Below are positions 9,167 to 17,073 of a stretch of DNA of 64,000 nt, piece by piece. The DNA comes from Halieaceae bacterium UBA5085 (GTDB lineage Bacteria > Pseudomonadota > Gammaproteobacteria > Pseudomonadales > Halieaceae), in contig DIAF01000015.1 of the NCBI GenBank assembly GCA_002414665.1, positions 109,758 through 173,757 of the forward strand. The letters are read 5' to 3'. Within the stretch, counting starts at the first letter, position 1, and every line of letters begins with the position of its first letter. Under the pieces are notes generated by a model. It was given only the letters and a program-made list of their open reading frames with translations. It did no database searches and was not told the origin of the DNA. Made by a program: the position numbers and the translations under genes.

Positions 9167-9240
9167 GCGTTTGCTTGCATAAACAGACCGAGTTGTGGCA
9201 GTGTGCGCTGTTCATATTGCCACTGCCCATGGAGAGCCCG

Positions 9241-10932
9241 ATGAGTGCCCTGTTCGCCAAACACCAGGATCTGCTGACCAAGGCGCTGGATGCCTGTGCC
9301 CACCGCTATGCCTGGAGTGGCTGGCCGGAAAACCCCAGCAGCAAGATCCACGGCGAGGAAAAGCCTGCCGCTGGCCGGGCGCGTTTCGAGGCCCTGCTGG
9401 GCCAGGATTTCCCGCTGTCACAGCCGGCTGAGTCGGGTCGTGTGGGCGAGGAGGTGTCTCCCTATACCGGCAAGACGCTGGGCGTGCGGTATCCCAGGGT
9501 GGACCCTGCGGCGCTGTTTGCCGCGATCAACGCGGCGCGTCCCGGCTGGGCCGCAGCAACGCCTGAAGCGCGTGTTGGCGTGTGCCTGGAAATTTTGCAG
9601 CGCTGTGGTGAACAGCTGTTTGAGAATGCCCATGCCACCATGCACACCTCAGGCCAGTCCTATGTCATGGCGTTTGCAGGCAGCGGCGCCAATGCGCTGG
9701 ACCGAGGCCTGGAAGCGCTGGCTTACGCCCACAAGGCCATGCAGGATGTGCCGGCCACCGCGCACTGGGAGCGACAGTTCGGCCGCGACGGTGTCGCCAG
9801 CCTGAGCAAGCGCTACCGGCTGGTGCCCCGCGGTGTGGGTGTGGTGATCTGTTGTGCCACGTTCCCGTTGTGGAATACCTACCCGGCCCTGTGCGCATCC
9901 CTGGCCACGGGCAACCCGGTCGTGCTCAAGCCCCACCCGGCAGCAACGCTGCCGGTCGCCATGGTGGCGCGTGTCTGTCGCGAGGTGCTGGCAGAAGCGG
10001 GTTTCGATCGCAATCTGGTGACGCTGGCGGCGGATACCCGCGCCGAACCCGCCACCCTGCCGCTGATCCAGCATCCGGACACCGCCATCATCGACTTTAC
10101 GGGCAGTCCGCGTTTCGGCAGCTGGCTGGAGCAGAACTGCCCGGGCAAGCAGGTATACACGGAAACCGCGGGTTGCAATTCCGTGGTGCTGGAGTCCACG
10201 GATGATCTGCCGGCAACGGCGCGGGCCATCGCCCATTCCCTCTGCCAGGCCTCGGCCCAGATGTGCACCAGCGTGCAGAATATCCATATACCGGCCAAGG
10301 GAGTGCGCGTGGCCGGTCAATACGTAACGCACGCCGAGGCTGCCGCTGCGATCTGTAGTGCCGTGGATGGCTGGCTGGCGGACCCGCGCGCGGCTGCGAC
10401 GCTCTGTGGCACATTGTTTGACCCTGCCGTGCAAGCCAACGTCGATCGCTATCGCGGGCTGGCCGCGGCGCAGCAGCGCATCCTGCGCGACTCGGCGCCC
10501 TATGAAAACCCGGGCTACCCGGCGGCGCGTACCGCAACGCCGCTGGTCATTGCCGCCACCGAGGCGGACCGTGACTGGTATCGGGAAGAAGTGTTCGGGC
10601 CGGTGTCGTTCATCATCGCCAATGCCGATGCACAAGCCTGCCTGCAGGATGCCACTGGCAATGCCCGTGACTGTGGCGCGATTACCTCCCACGTGTACTC
10701 GACGGACCCGGCGTTTCTCGGCAGGGCGGTGGATGCCTATCACGCCGCTGGCGCCTCCGTGGCCTGCAACCTCACCGGTATGCCGATCAATTTTGCCGCC
10801 GCCTACTCGGACTTTCATGTCACGGGTTTAAACCCGGCAGGCAATGCCTGTCTTGCGGATCTGGCTTTTGTCAGCAACCGCTTCCGTATTGTGCAGAGTA
10901 AATTCATGGGGCCAGCGCCAGACGGTTCCTGA
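9241..10932 (+). CDS. paaN: PaaN-type aldehyde dehydrogenase family protein
   Basis: A 563-residue NAD(P)-dependent aldehyde dehydrogenase-fold enzyme resembling the PaaN_2 family named after phenylacetate degradation. The N-terminal pattern (LFAKHQDLLTKALDA, then SGWPENPSSKIHGEE) is characteristic of that family. The catalytic residues are Glu308 in YTETAGCNSV and Cys342 in SAQMCTSVQNI. The ATG at 9241 is chosen because GGAGA sits just upstream; ATG at 9229 is possible. No other phenylacetate genes are present, so its role is probably oxidation of an aldehyde from the local pathway, such as one released by the carotenoid-oxygenase-like enzyme. A SnoaL-like gene follows after 25 bp. Confidence 0.83.
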   Translation: MSALFAKHQDLLTKALDACAHRYAWSGWPENPSSKIHGEEKPAAGRARFEALLGQDFPLSQPAESGRVGEEVSPYTGKTLGVRYPRVDPAALFAAINAARPGWAAATPEARVGVCLEILQRCGEQLFENAHATMHTSGQSYVMAFAGSGANALDRGLEALAYAHKAMQDVPATAHWERQFGRDGVASLSKRYRLVPRGVGVVICCATFPLWNTYPALCASLATGNPVVLKPHPAATLPVAMVARVCREVLAEAGFDRNLVTLAADTRAEPATLPLIQHPDTAIIDFTGSPRFGSWLEQNCPGKQVYTETAGCNSVVLESTDDLPATARAIAHSLCQASAQMCTSVQNIHIPAKGVRVAGQYVTHAEAAAAICSAVDGWLADPRAAATLCGTLFDPAVQANVDRYRGLAAAQQRILRDSAPYENPGYPAARTATPLVIAATEADRDWYREEVFGPVSFIIANADAQACLQDATGNARDCGAITSHVYSTDPAFLGRAVDAYHAAGASVACNLTGMPINFAAAYSDFHVTGLNPAGNACLADLAFVSNRFRIVQSKFMGPAPDGS

Positions 10933-10957
10933 GTGCCAGTGAAAAGAGGATCAGGAC

Positions 10958-11386
10958 ATGGCTACAGCTGAATTACTGAAGATCGCACACCAGCACGTGG
11001 CGGCGGAGGGGGTCCGCGACTTCGCGGCCACGTTGGCGACACTGGAAGCTGATCCCGTTTACGAGCTGTTTCCAGTGGGTCTGCGCATGCGCGGTATGGA
11101 CGCCGCGGAACGCTATTACCGCCACTTTTTCGACAACGTGGCACCGTGCTTCGATCCGGAGGGCATGGTGCTGCACGGGGAGTGGCCGGGTGAGACAGGT
11201 GTCGCTATCGAGTACACAGTGCGTTATCGCTATCCGGACGGCCGCCAGAAGCCGTTTCGCATTCTGGGTATTCTCACTTACGGTAGCCAGGCCCTGACGG
11301 GGGAGCGGGTCTACGCCGACGAGGAGCTTCTGCGCATCATGTTCGCGCCACTGTGGGATGAAATGGAGCCTATCACCGAAGGCTGA
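10958..11386 (+). CDS. SnoaL/NTF2-like small protein
   Basis: A 142-residue protein with the cone-shaped alpha+beta fold pattern of the NTF2/SnoaL superfamily: an N-terminal helical stretch, DPVYELFPVGLRMRGMDAAERYYRHFFDNV, then alternating strands ending in YADEELLRIM. Members are small isomerases, cyclases or hydratases, or lack known activity. An AGGA ribosome site precedes the ATG, and the gene follows the PaaN-type dehydrogenase by 25 bp, so co-transcription is likely. It may act on an intermediate of the same pathway, but no catalytic residues can be assigned with confidence. It ends 5 bp before the convergent comM gene. Confidence 0.65.
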   Translation: MATAELLKIAHQHVAAEGVRDFAATLATLEADPVYELFPVGLRMRGMDAAERYYRHFFDNVAPCFDPEGMVLHGEWPGETGVAIEYTVRYRYPDGRQKPFRILGILTYGSQALTGERVYADEELLRIMFAPLWDEMEPITEG

Positions 11387-11391
11387 CCCGC

Positions 11392-12894
11392 TCACGGCAG
11401 CGGCATGGTCTCGCGGAAGGCGAGTGCTTCGCTAATGTGGTGCAGGTCAATGCAGCTGCTGTTTTCCATATCGGCCAGGGTCTGCGCAACGCGCAGGCTC
11501 CTGTGCAGGCCGCGGCCCGAAAGCTGTAACGCATCCGCCGCCTGCTCCAACTGCTGCCGCGCCTCGGGCTGCAGTCTGCACACTGTCGTCAGCCCCCTTT
11601 CCGAGAGCGTAGCATTGGTGCATCCCTGGCGCGCGAGCTGGCGCTGGCGCACCGCGAGCACGCGTTCGCGCACGATTGCAGAGGCTTCTCCCGGCGGCTG
11701 TGTGGCGAGCAGCAGGCGTGCCTTCAGCCGATGCATGCTGACATGCAGGTCGATGCGGTCGAGCAGCGGCCCCGAGAGGCGTTGCCGGTAGCGCTGGATC
11801 TGCTCGCTGCTGCATCGGCAGCGGTGTTCTGTGTCGCCGAAGAAGCCACAGGGGCAGGGATTCATTGCCCCGACAAGCTGGAAACGTGCGGGATAGCTGA
11901 CCTTGTGTGCCGCCCGCGACAGGGTGATCGCGCCGGATTCCAGCGGCTCGCGCAGCATCTCCAGAGCCTGGCGGCTGAATTCCGGAAGCTCGTCCAGAAA
12001 CAGTACGCCCCCGTGGGCGAGGCTGGCCTCGCCGGGCCGGGGCCGGGCTCCGCCACCGATCAGTGCCACCGCGCTGGCGCTGTGGTGGGGATTGCGGAAG
12101 GGGCGTCGCCACAGGTGCTCGACGCTGGTGCTGTCGTGAAAGCTGTGCAGTGCGGCGCAGGTCAGTGCCTCTTCGGTGTCCGGTGGCGGCAGCAGACCGG
12201 GCAGGCGGCTGGCCAGCAGGGTCTTCCCCGTGCCGGGTGGGCCCACCAGCAGCAGGTTGTGCCCGCCACTCGCGGCGATTTCCAGAGCCCGGCGTGCCAG
12301 CGCCTGACCAGCGACGTCAGCGAGGTCCGGGTAGGCTGTGGTGTCCTGCGGGTGTGGAGGTGATTCCTGTACGGGCAGTGGGTGGCGACCGTTGAGGTGT
12401 GCGCAGAGCGTCAGCAGATCGTCTGTGGCGATAATGCGACTTTCGGGGACGGCGCCGGCCAGCGCGGCACTGGCCGCCGCTGTCACCAGGGCGCGCCCCG
12501 CAATGGTGCAGGCCTGCGCCGCCGGGATGATGCCGGGCACCGGGCGCACCGCGCCCGTCAATGCCAGCTCGCCGATGAATTCGTGGTGCGTGAGAGACGC
12601 GGCGGGCAATTGCCCCGAAGCCACGAGAATGCCGAGGGCGATGGGCAGGTCGAAGCGCCCACCTTCCTTGGGCAAGTCAGCCGGCGCAAGGTTTACGGTA
12701 ATCCGGCGATCCGGAAACTCGAAATGTGCTTGTTGCAGTGCGCAACGAACCCGGTCCCGGCTCTCGCGGACAGCGGTTTCCGGCAGTCCGACAATCTGGA
12801 AAGCTGGCAACCCGTTGCCCAGGTGGGTCTCTACCTGCACCAGCGGGGCCTCGATGCCCACGGCAGCGCGGCTGTAAACAACAGACAGTTCCAT
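11392..12894 (-). CDS. comM: YifB/ComM family Mg-chelatase-like AAA+ ATPase
   Basis: A 500-residue ComM (YifB) helicase, the hexameric AAA+ motor that promotes branch migration of incoming single-stranded DNA during natural transformation. It has the N-terminal Lon-protease-like fold (MELSVVYSRAAVGIEAPLV... and the VNLAPADLPKEGGRFDLPIA signature), Walker A GPPGTGKT, Walker B GGVLFLDELPEF, and a C-terminal Mg-chelatase-related domain with the conserved MNPCPCG cysteines. The length matches the family. It lies immediately downstream of ubiK on the same strand, a frequent gammaproteobacterial arrangement. Its presence is compatible with natural competence, as is PilU in this window. Confidence 0.95.
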   Translation of the reverse strand: MELSVVYSRAAVGIEAPLVQVETHLGNGLPAFQIVGLPETAVRESRDRVRCALQQAHFEFPDRRITVNLAPADLPKEGGRFDLPIALGILVASGQLPAASLTHHEFIGELALTGAVRPVPGIIPAAQACTIAGRALVTAAASAALAGAVPESRIIATDDLLTLCAHLNGRHPLPVQESPPHPQDTTAYPDLADVAGQALARRALEIAASGGHNLLLVGPPGTGKTLLASRLPGLLPPPDTEEALTCAALHSFHDSTSVEHLWRRPFRNPHHSASAVALIGGGARPRPGEASLAHGGVLFLDELPEFSRQALEMLREPLESGAITLSRAAHKVSYPARFQLVGAMNPCPCGFFGDTEHRCRCSSEQIQRYRQRLSGPLLDRIDLHVSMHRLKARLLLATQPPGEASAIVRERVLAVRQRQLARQGCTNATLSERGLTTVCRLQPEARQQLEQAADALQLSGRGLHRSLRVAQTLADMENSSCIDLHHISEALAFRETMPLP

Positions 12895-12936
12895 GGCTCA
12901 TCCTTGAGCACAGAGCCTCTCCGGTCAGTGAAGAGG

Positions 12937-13197
12937 TCAGGTTTGGGGTTTCAGCGACTCGAACTCTCGCGTCAGGGCCTCCAGTTCAGCTTCCAGCTCG
13001 GCGACCCTGGCCCGGGTGCGGGCAAGTATCGCGGCCTGGGCGTCGAACTCCTCCCGGCTGACAACGTCCAGTTTGCCCAATGCTGACTGCGCCAGGGCCC
13101 GCGCACCCTTGTCGACTTCCGCGCGCAGGCCCGGGCTGCCGACCAGGGCCGACATCTGCTGCAGTACTTCACTGATTGGCGGTGGCTTCAGGGCCAT
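12937..13197 (-). CDS. ubiK: UbiK accessory factor (BMFP domain)
   Basis: An 86-residue UbiK (YqiC) protein, an accessory factor of aerobic ubiquinone synthesis that works with UbiJ and binds membrane lipids. The sequence has an N-terminal helix (PPPISEVLQQMSALVG), a middle VVSREEFDAQAAIL segment typical of the BMFP domain and a C-terminal coiled coil (ARVAELEAELEAL). The ATG at 13197 is chosen because AGAGGA precedes it at normal spacing; an upstream in-frame extension is not supported. comM follows after 42 bp. Regulation of the divergent nitrogen genes occurs in the spacer upstream. Confidence 0.88.
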   Translation of the reverse strand: MALKPPPISEVLQQMSALVGSPGLRAEVDKGARALAQSALGKLDVVSREEFDAQAAILARTRARVAELEAELEALTREFESLKPQT

Positions 13198-13272
13198 ATT
13201 GCGCGATTCCTCTGCCAGACAGAACAGGCCGCAGTGTAGAGGAATTGCAAAACGACGCACAGATCATCTTGG

Positions 13273-13307
13273 TGCACCAATAGAGTGCGATGCGCCCTAA
13301 TGGTGCG
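13273..13307. promoter_or_regulatory. Two NtrC-type enhancer sites upstream of the TorF-glnK-amtB genes
   Basis: Two sites fit the NtrC dyad TGCACC-N5-GGTGCA: TGCACC-AATAG-AGTGCG at 13273-13289 and TGCGCC-CTAAT-GGTGCG at 13291-13307. Their centres are about 18 bp apart, and they lie roughly 115-150 bp upstream of the start site predicted from the sigma-54 element at 13395. This is the usual enhancer geometry. The 305-bp spacer 13198-13502 holds these sites, the sigma-54 promoter and nothing else I can recognise. Confidence 0.7.
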
Positions 13308-13394
13308 GGTCGCTGCCGTTGACCCCGCGCATAAATCGCGTTTGGTGAGCGCTCAAATCACGTAACGCTCTGTAAATAAAGATTTTTTCCATGA

Positions 13395-13411
13395 TTGGCA
13401 CAGCATCTGCA
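13395..13411 (+). promoter_or_regulatory. Sigma-54 promoter for the TorF-glnK-amtB genes
   Basis: TTGGCACAGCATCTGCA matches the sigma-54 consensus, with the -24 GG at 13397-13398 and the -12 GC at 13409-13410 separated by exactly 10 bp. The predicted start site is near 13422, leaving an untranslated leader of about 80 bases. Together with the NtrC-like sites upstream, this marks the gene group as induced by nitrogen limitation. Confidence 0.8.
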
Positions 13412-13502
13412 AAGACCGCAGTGCAATCGCGAATTATGCAGAGCAAAAAAGTTCCGTGCCCGGCACACATTTTTTTGACTGCCAAACCAAGGAGAATGAC
13501 AC

Positions 13503-14177
13503 ATGCTGCACAAAAAACTGCTTCCCGCTTCGATCGCCGCTGTCCTGTTCGCAGGCGCTGTTTCTGCCCAGGCAGAGATCACCGGCAACGTGACACTCGC
13601 CACGGATTACGTATTCCGCGGTATCTCGCAGACCGACGAGAAAGGCGCCATCCAGGGCGGCTTCGACTGGTCCGGCGATTCTGGCCTGTATGCCGGCATC
13701 TGGGCCTCCAACGTCGCCTTCGGTGGCGCTACTACCGAAATGGATTATTACTTCGGCTACGCCGGTGAAACCGACGGTGGCTTCGGCTACGACGTGGGCT
13801 TCTTCTACTTCGATTACGAGGGTGAGTCTTCCCTCGACTACATCGAATACGCCCTGGGCCTGAGCTACGCCGACTTCAGCGTTGGCTTTGTGTATTCAGA
13901 CGAGTTTGGTGATGGCGGCCCCGAGTACATGTACTACTCCGCCGGCTACTCGCTGAGCCTGACCGAGGATATCAGCGTCGACTTCAACATCGGCTTCACC
14001 GACACCGACCAGGATGACTACTGGGAAGATGGCGCCGACAGCTACACGGACTACGGCGTGACCTTCGGCTACAGCGCCATGGACCTGGACTTCGCGCTGG
14101 CCCTGATCGGAACGGATCTTGACGATGTGGACGCTGCGGATGATCGCATCGTGTTCTCCATCTCGAAGAGCCTCTAA
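13503..14177 (+). CDS. TorF-family putative porin (Gcw_chp)
   Basis: A 224-residue secreted outer-membrane protein of the Gcw_chp family, now called TorF-family putative porins. It has a signal peptide ending at VSAQA, then ITGNVTLATDYVFRGISQTD, the family signature, followed by alternating amphipathic strands rich in Tyr, Gly and Asp. AAGGAGA lies upstream of the ATG. It is the first gene after a sigma-54 promoter and precedes glnK and amtB. The same association in other proteobacteria suggests it eases passage of ammonium or another nitrogen source across the outer membrane; that role is inference. A GC-rich hairpin separates it from glnK. Confidence 0.85.
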   Translation: MLHKKLLPASIAAVLFAGAVSAQAEITGNVTLATDYVFRGISQTDEKGAIQGGFDWSGDSGLYAGIWASNVAFGGATTEMDYYFGYAGETDGGFGYDVGFFYFDYEGESSLDYIEYALGLSYADFSVGFVYSDEFGDGGPEYMYYSAGYSLSLTEDISVDFNIGFTDTDQDDYWEDGADSYTDYGVTFGYSAMDLDFALALIGTDLDDVDAADDRIVFSISKSL

Positions 14178-14199
14178 GCGTTTCGGGACTGAAACCTAC

Positions 14200-14217
14200 G
14201 GCGCCCTGCGGGGCGCC
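14200..14217 (+). other. Intergenic hairpin between the TorF gene and glnK
   Basis: GGCGCCC (14200-14206) pairs perfectly with GGGCGCC (14211-14217) around a four-base loop. No U-run follows, so it is more likely an mRNA-stabilising or partial attenuating element between a highly expressed porin gene and glnK than a full terminator. Confidence 0.4.
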
Positions 14218-14239
14218 CTGCTGATACCTGGAGACTGAC

Positions 14240-14578
14240 ATGAAATTAATAACGGCTATCGTCAAGCCATTCAAACTGGACGACGTGCGCGAGGCACTTT
14301 CCGAGATCGGTGTGCAGGGCATCACCGTCACCGAGGTGAAGGGCTTCGGGCGCCAGAAGGGGCACACCGAGTTGTACCGGGGTGCGGAGTATGTCGTGGA
14401 CTTCCTGCCCAAGGTGAAGATTGAAGTGGCGGTCGCCGAAGGGCTGGCCGACAAGACCATCGAAGCCATCACCCGGGCCGCTAACACCGGCAAGATCGGT
14501 GACGGCAAGGTGTTCGTGTCCACGCTGGAGCAGGTGATTCGTATTCGTACCGGCGAGACCGGCGAAGACGCCATCTAA
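14240..14578 (+). CDS. glnK: PII nitrogen regulatory protein GlnK
   Basis: A 112-residue PII signal protein, a trimer that senses 2-oxoglutarate and ATP/ADP and, depending on uridylylation, blocks the ammonium channel. It shows the standard MKLITAIVKPFKLDDVREAL start, the T-loop with the uridylylated tyrosine of GHTELYRGAEY (Tyr51) and the C-terminal signature TGKIGDGKVFV. It is directly followed by amtB, the classic glnK-amtB pair, so the name GlnK rather than GlnB is favoured. Expression is probably from the sigma-54 promoter upstream of the TorF gene. A near-identical paralogue ends the guanidine gene group in this window. Confidence 0.96.
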   Translation: MKLITAIVKPFKLDDVREALSEIGVQGITVTEVKGFGRQKGHTELYRGAEYVVDFLPKVKIEVAVAEGLADKTIEAITRAANTGKIGDGKVFVSTLEQVIRIRTGETGEDAI

Positions 14579-14610
14579 ATCCACCGAGACTAACTACGAG
14601 AGTGATTCCC

Positions 14611-15882
14611 ATGGAAAACCAGATATTTGAATTACAGTATGCGATGGACACCTTTTATTTCCTGGTGTGCGGCGCCCTCGTGATGTGGATGGCGGCCGGC
14701 TTCGCGATGTTGGAGGCGGGCCTGGTGCGCGCCAAGAACACAACAGAAATCCTGACCAAGAACGTGGCGCTGTATGCCATCGCCTGCACCATGTACCTGA
14801 TCTGCGGTTACCAGTTCATGTACGACGGCGGCTTCTTCCTGTCCGGTGTGACCACTGTGGCGCAGATGGATGACGCGGCAGTTGCAGCGGTGCTGGCGGA
14901 CTCCGCGGAAGCGGGTTTCGGTGGTGATTCGGTATACTCCGGCGCATCGGACTTCTTCTTCCAGGTGGTGTTTGTCGCCACGGCCATGTCGATTGTGTCC
15001 GGCGCGGTTGCCGAGCGCATGAAGCTGTGGGCGTTCCTGGCTTTCGCGGTTGTCATGACCGGTTTCATCTACCCGATCGAAGGTGGCTGGACCTGGGGTG
15101 GCAAGGCTGTACCGTTTATTGGTGAGCTGTCCTACAGCGACTACGCAGGGTCTGGCATTGTGCACCTGGCGGGTGCGGCTGCAGCGCTGGCAGGCGTCCT
15201 CCTGCTTGGTCCCCGCAAGGGCAAGTACGCGGCCGATGGCTCGGTCAAGGCGATCCCCGGCGCCAACATGCCGCTGGCGACCCTCGGCACCTTCATCCTG
15301 TGGATGGGCTGGTTCGGCTTCAACGGCGGCTCCACGCTCAAGCTGGGTGGCATTGCCGTAGCTAACGAAGTGGCCAACGTGTTCCTGAACACCAACGCTG
15401 CGGCGGCCGGTGGTTTGATTGCGGCACTGCTGCTGTCACGCCTGATCTTCGGTAAAGCCGACCTGACCATGGCGTTGAACGGTGCGCTGGCTGGCCTGGT
15501 AGCGATTACTGCCGAGCCCGCAGATCCCACGCCGTTGCTGGCGATGATCATCGGTGCCATTGGTGGAGTGATCGTTGTGTTCAGCATCGTTGCCATGGAC
15601 AAAGTGAAAATCGACGATCCGGTCGGTGCCATCTCCGTGCACGGTGTAGTCGGTATCTGGGGTATCTTCGCGGTCCTGCTGTCTGATCCCGATGCCACCT
15701 TCATGGGGCAGCTCGTGGGCACCCTGGTGATCTTTGTCTGGGTCTTCGGCGCCAGTCTCATCACCTGGGCCATCCTCAAGGCGGTCATGGGTGTGCGTGT
15801 CAGCGAAGAGGAAGAGTATGAAGGTGTCGACCTCTCCGAGTGCGGTATGGAAGCCTATCCGGAGTTCGTGGCACAGAAGTGA
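14611..15882 (+). CDS. amtB: Ammonium transporter AmtB
   Basis: A 423-residue Amt/Rh-family ammonium channel of the inner membrane with about 11 transmembrane helices. The twin-histidine pore is visible in GIVHLAGAAAAL and ISVHGVVGIWG, and the motifs FFFQVVFVATAMSIVSGA and TLGTFILWMGWFGFNGGS are typical. The ATG at 14611, after GAGAGTG, is preferred over the in-frame GTG at 14602. No classical cleaved signal peptide is evident. It is the last gene of the nitrogen-limitation transcript with the TorF gene and glnK; a strong intrinsic terminator follows. Confidence 0.95.
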   Translation: MENQIFELQYAMDTFYFLVCGALVMWMAAGFAMLEAGLVRAKNTTEILTKNVALYAIACTMYLICGYQFMYDGGFFLSGVTTVAQMDDAAVAAVLADSAEAGFGGDSVYSGASDFFFQVVFVATAMSIVSGAVAERMKLWAFLAFAVVMTGFIYPIEGGWTWGGKAVPFIGELSYSDYAGSGIVHLAGAAAALAGVLLLGPRKGKYAADGSVKAIPGANMPLATLGTFILWMGWFGFNGGSTLKLGGIAVANEVANVFLNTNAAAAGGLIAALLLSRLIFGKADLTMALNGALAGLVAITAEPADPTPLLAMIIGAIGGVIVVFSIVAMDKVKIDDPVGAISVHGVVGIWGIFAVLLSDPDATFMGQLVGTLVIFVWVFGASLITWAILKAVMGVRVSEEEEYEGVDLSECGMEAYPEFVAQK

Positions 15883-15919
15883 GCAACAGCTTGCGGGCGC
15901 ATTGATGCAATGCGTGTTT

Positions 15920-15943
15920 GGGGGCCTTCGGGCCCCCTTTTTT
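15920..15943 (+). terminator. Rho-independent terminator after amtB
   Basis: GGGGGCC (15920-15926) and GGCCCCC (15931-15937) form a seven-pair stem around a TTCG tetraloop, followed by six T residues (15938-15943). It ends the TorF-glnK-amtB transcript 38 bp after the amtB stop codon. Confidence 0.93.
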
Positions 15944-15960
15944 GTGTCCGCTGTTTGCGT

Positions 15961-16971
15961 TCAGGCGCTGGCGGCGAGCAGCTCTGCCGCAGCGGCGAAG
16001 ATCTGGCGGCTTGCGTCGGCCACGCGCCCGGGACCCCCGGCGACATGGCCAAAGTCAGACTCGATTACCCGACACTCCATCCCGAGGGCCTTCGCATCGC
16101 GCGCGGCGTCCTCCGCCGTGAAATAGAGATCAGTGCTGCAGGGCATGAGGATGCCGGGGCAGCCCGACTGTGGATCATTGGCGTCAGCCGTTGGCAGCGG
16201 AGCCTGCTGCCAGGTGCGCAGTTGCAGCAACAGGTTGTTGGCGTCCTGCTGCAGGTGATCCTCTCTCCAGTAGTCCAGCAGGTCCCCGATATCTGCGAAA
16301 CCCAATTCGCGGTAGCGCGCGTTGCGGAAGAAGGCCTGACTGTAGGCCCAGCCTGCATAGACTGTGGCAAACGCGCTGAGGCCGCGCACCGGCGGCGTGC
16401 GGTAGTGGCCGTCGGCGAAGGCCGCGTCTGCCGTGAGCGCCGCCGCCACGCCGTCGAGAAAAACCCGGTTGTGTGGGTAACAGCCGATGGTGGCACAGAC
16501 GGCGAGCACGCTGCCGACGGCTTCGCGGTGGGCCCGGTACCAGTGCAGTGCCTGCATCCCACCCATCGACCAGCCCATAACCAGCCGCGGATTGGCGCCC
16601 CCAAAACGCGCCTGCAGCAGCCGTTGTTGTGCGCGCACGTTATCGGCGATGCTCACCAGCGGGAAGTCCGGCCCGGCCTGTGGCGCCGGCGTGTTGCCGG
16701 GTGAGCTGGATTCGCCGGCACCAAACAGGCAGGGAATGACCACGCAGTAGTCGCCACTGCCGAGGGGGCTGTCGGGGTCGTCCACCCAGGCACGGTTGCT
16801 GGCTGCAACGCCGCCATAGTAGGTGGGCAGCAACACAAGGTTGTCTTTTGGTGCGTTGAGCGCACCAAATTGGTGGTAGTGCATGCGGGCATTGCACAGT
16901 ACCGCGCCGCTTTCCAGCACGAGGTCTCCCAGCGGATGCTCATGCTCCTGCCAATACAGCTTGCTTTTCAA
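15961..16971 (-). CDS. MetX-like alpha/beta-hydrolase-fold acyltransferase or hydrolase
   Basis: A 336-residue alpha/beta-hydrolase-fold protein of the homoserine O-acetyltransferase (MetX)-like group. The nucleophile elbow is GWSMGG with Ser135; the catalytic acid and base lie in PCSTDLYF and DFGHVAGGPG near the C-terminus. The gene begins with TTG at 16971, preceded by GGAG eight bases away; the next in-frame ATG would remove the first strand. It is divergent from the glutamine-synthetase-like gene across a 102-bp spacer, suggesting joint function. True MetX enzymes are usually 350-390 residues, so this may instead be a hydrolase of an amide or ester. Methionine synthesis genes are absent nearby. 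Confidence 0.8.
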   Translation of the reverse strand: MKSKLYWQEHEHPLGDLVLESGAVLCNARMHYHQFGALNAPKDNLVLLPTYYGGVAASNRAWVDDPDSPLGSGDYCVVIPCLFGAGESSSPGNTPAPQAGPDFPLVSIADNVRAQQRLLQARFGGANPRLVMGWSMGGMQALHWYRAHREAVGSVLAVCATIGCYPHNRVFLDGVAAALTADAAFADGHYRTPPVRGLSAFATVYAGWAYSQAFFRNARYRELGFADIGDLLDYWREDHLQQDANNLLLQLRTWQQAPLPTADANDPQSGCPGILMPCSTDLYFTAEDAARDAKALGMECRVIESDFGHVAGGPGRVADASRQIFAAAAELLAASA

Positions 16972-17003
16972 TGGCTTAACTCCGTGTTCAGGTCGGATAA
17001 TTT

Positions 17004-17054
17004 AAACATACATTCTGGCATGTTTCTTGGATGCTTCTGACTAGCAAGAAACAT
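17004..17054. promoter_or_regulatory. Alternating AAACAT/ATGTTT half-sites in the divergent GS/MetX-like spacer
   Basis: AAACAT at 17004-17009, ATGTTT at 17020-17025 and AAACAT at 17049-17054 alternate in orientation. The outer part also forms a nine-base perfect inverted repeat, TGTTTCTTG (17021-17029) with CAAGAAACA (17045-17053). They overlap the predicted promoter of the synthetase gene, as expected for a repressor operator. The TetR-family regulator encoded just after the synthetase is the natural candidate. Confidence 0.45.
17015..17031 (+). promoter_or_regulatory. Sigma-54-like promoter of the GS-like gene, imperfect -12 element
   Basis: CTGGCATGTTTCTTGGA matches the sigma-54 consensus at the -24 region, with correct 10-bp spacing, but has GG rather than GC at -12. 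The predicted start is near 17042 and the ATG is at 17074. The upstream bases ACATACAT plus the -24 box match those of the sigma-54 element at 23668-23684, supporting a real shared control signal. Confidence 0.45.
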
Positions 17055-17073
17055 TCCCGCCTATGGAGCAGTC

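Noticed and set aside
13440..13480. A possible second sigma-54 promoter (GGCAC then TTTGA) just before the TorF gene
   Set aside because: The spacing between the two elements is 13 rather than 10 bp; the element at 13395 fits exactly.
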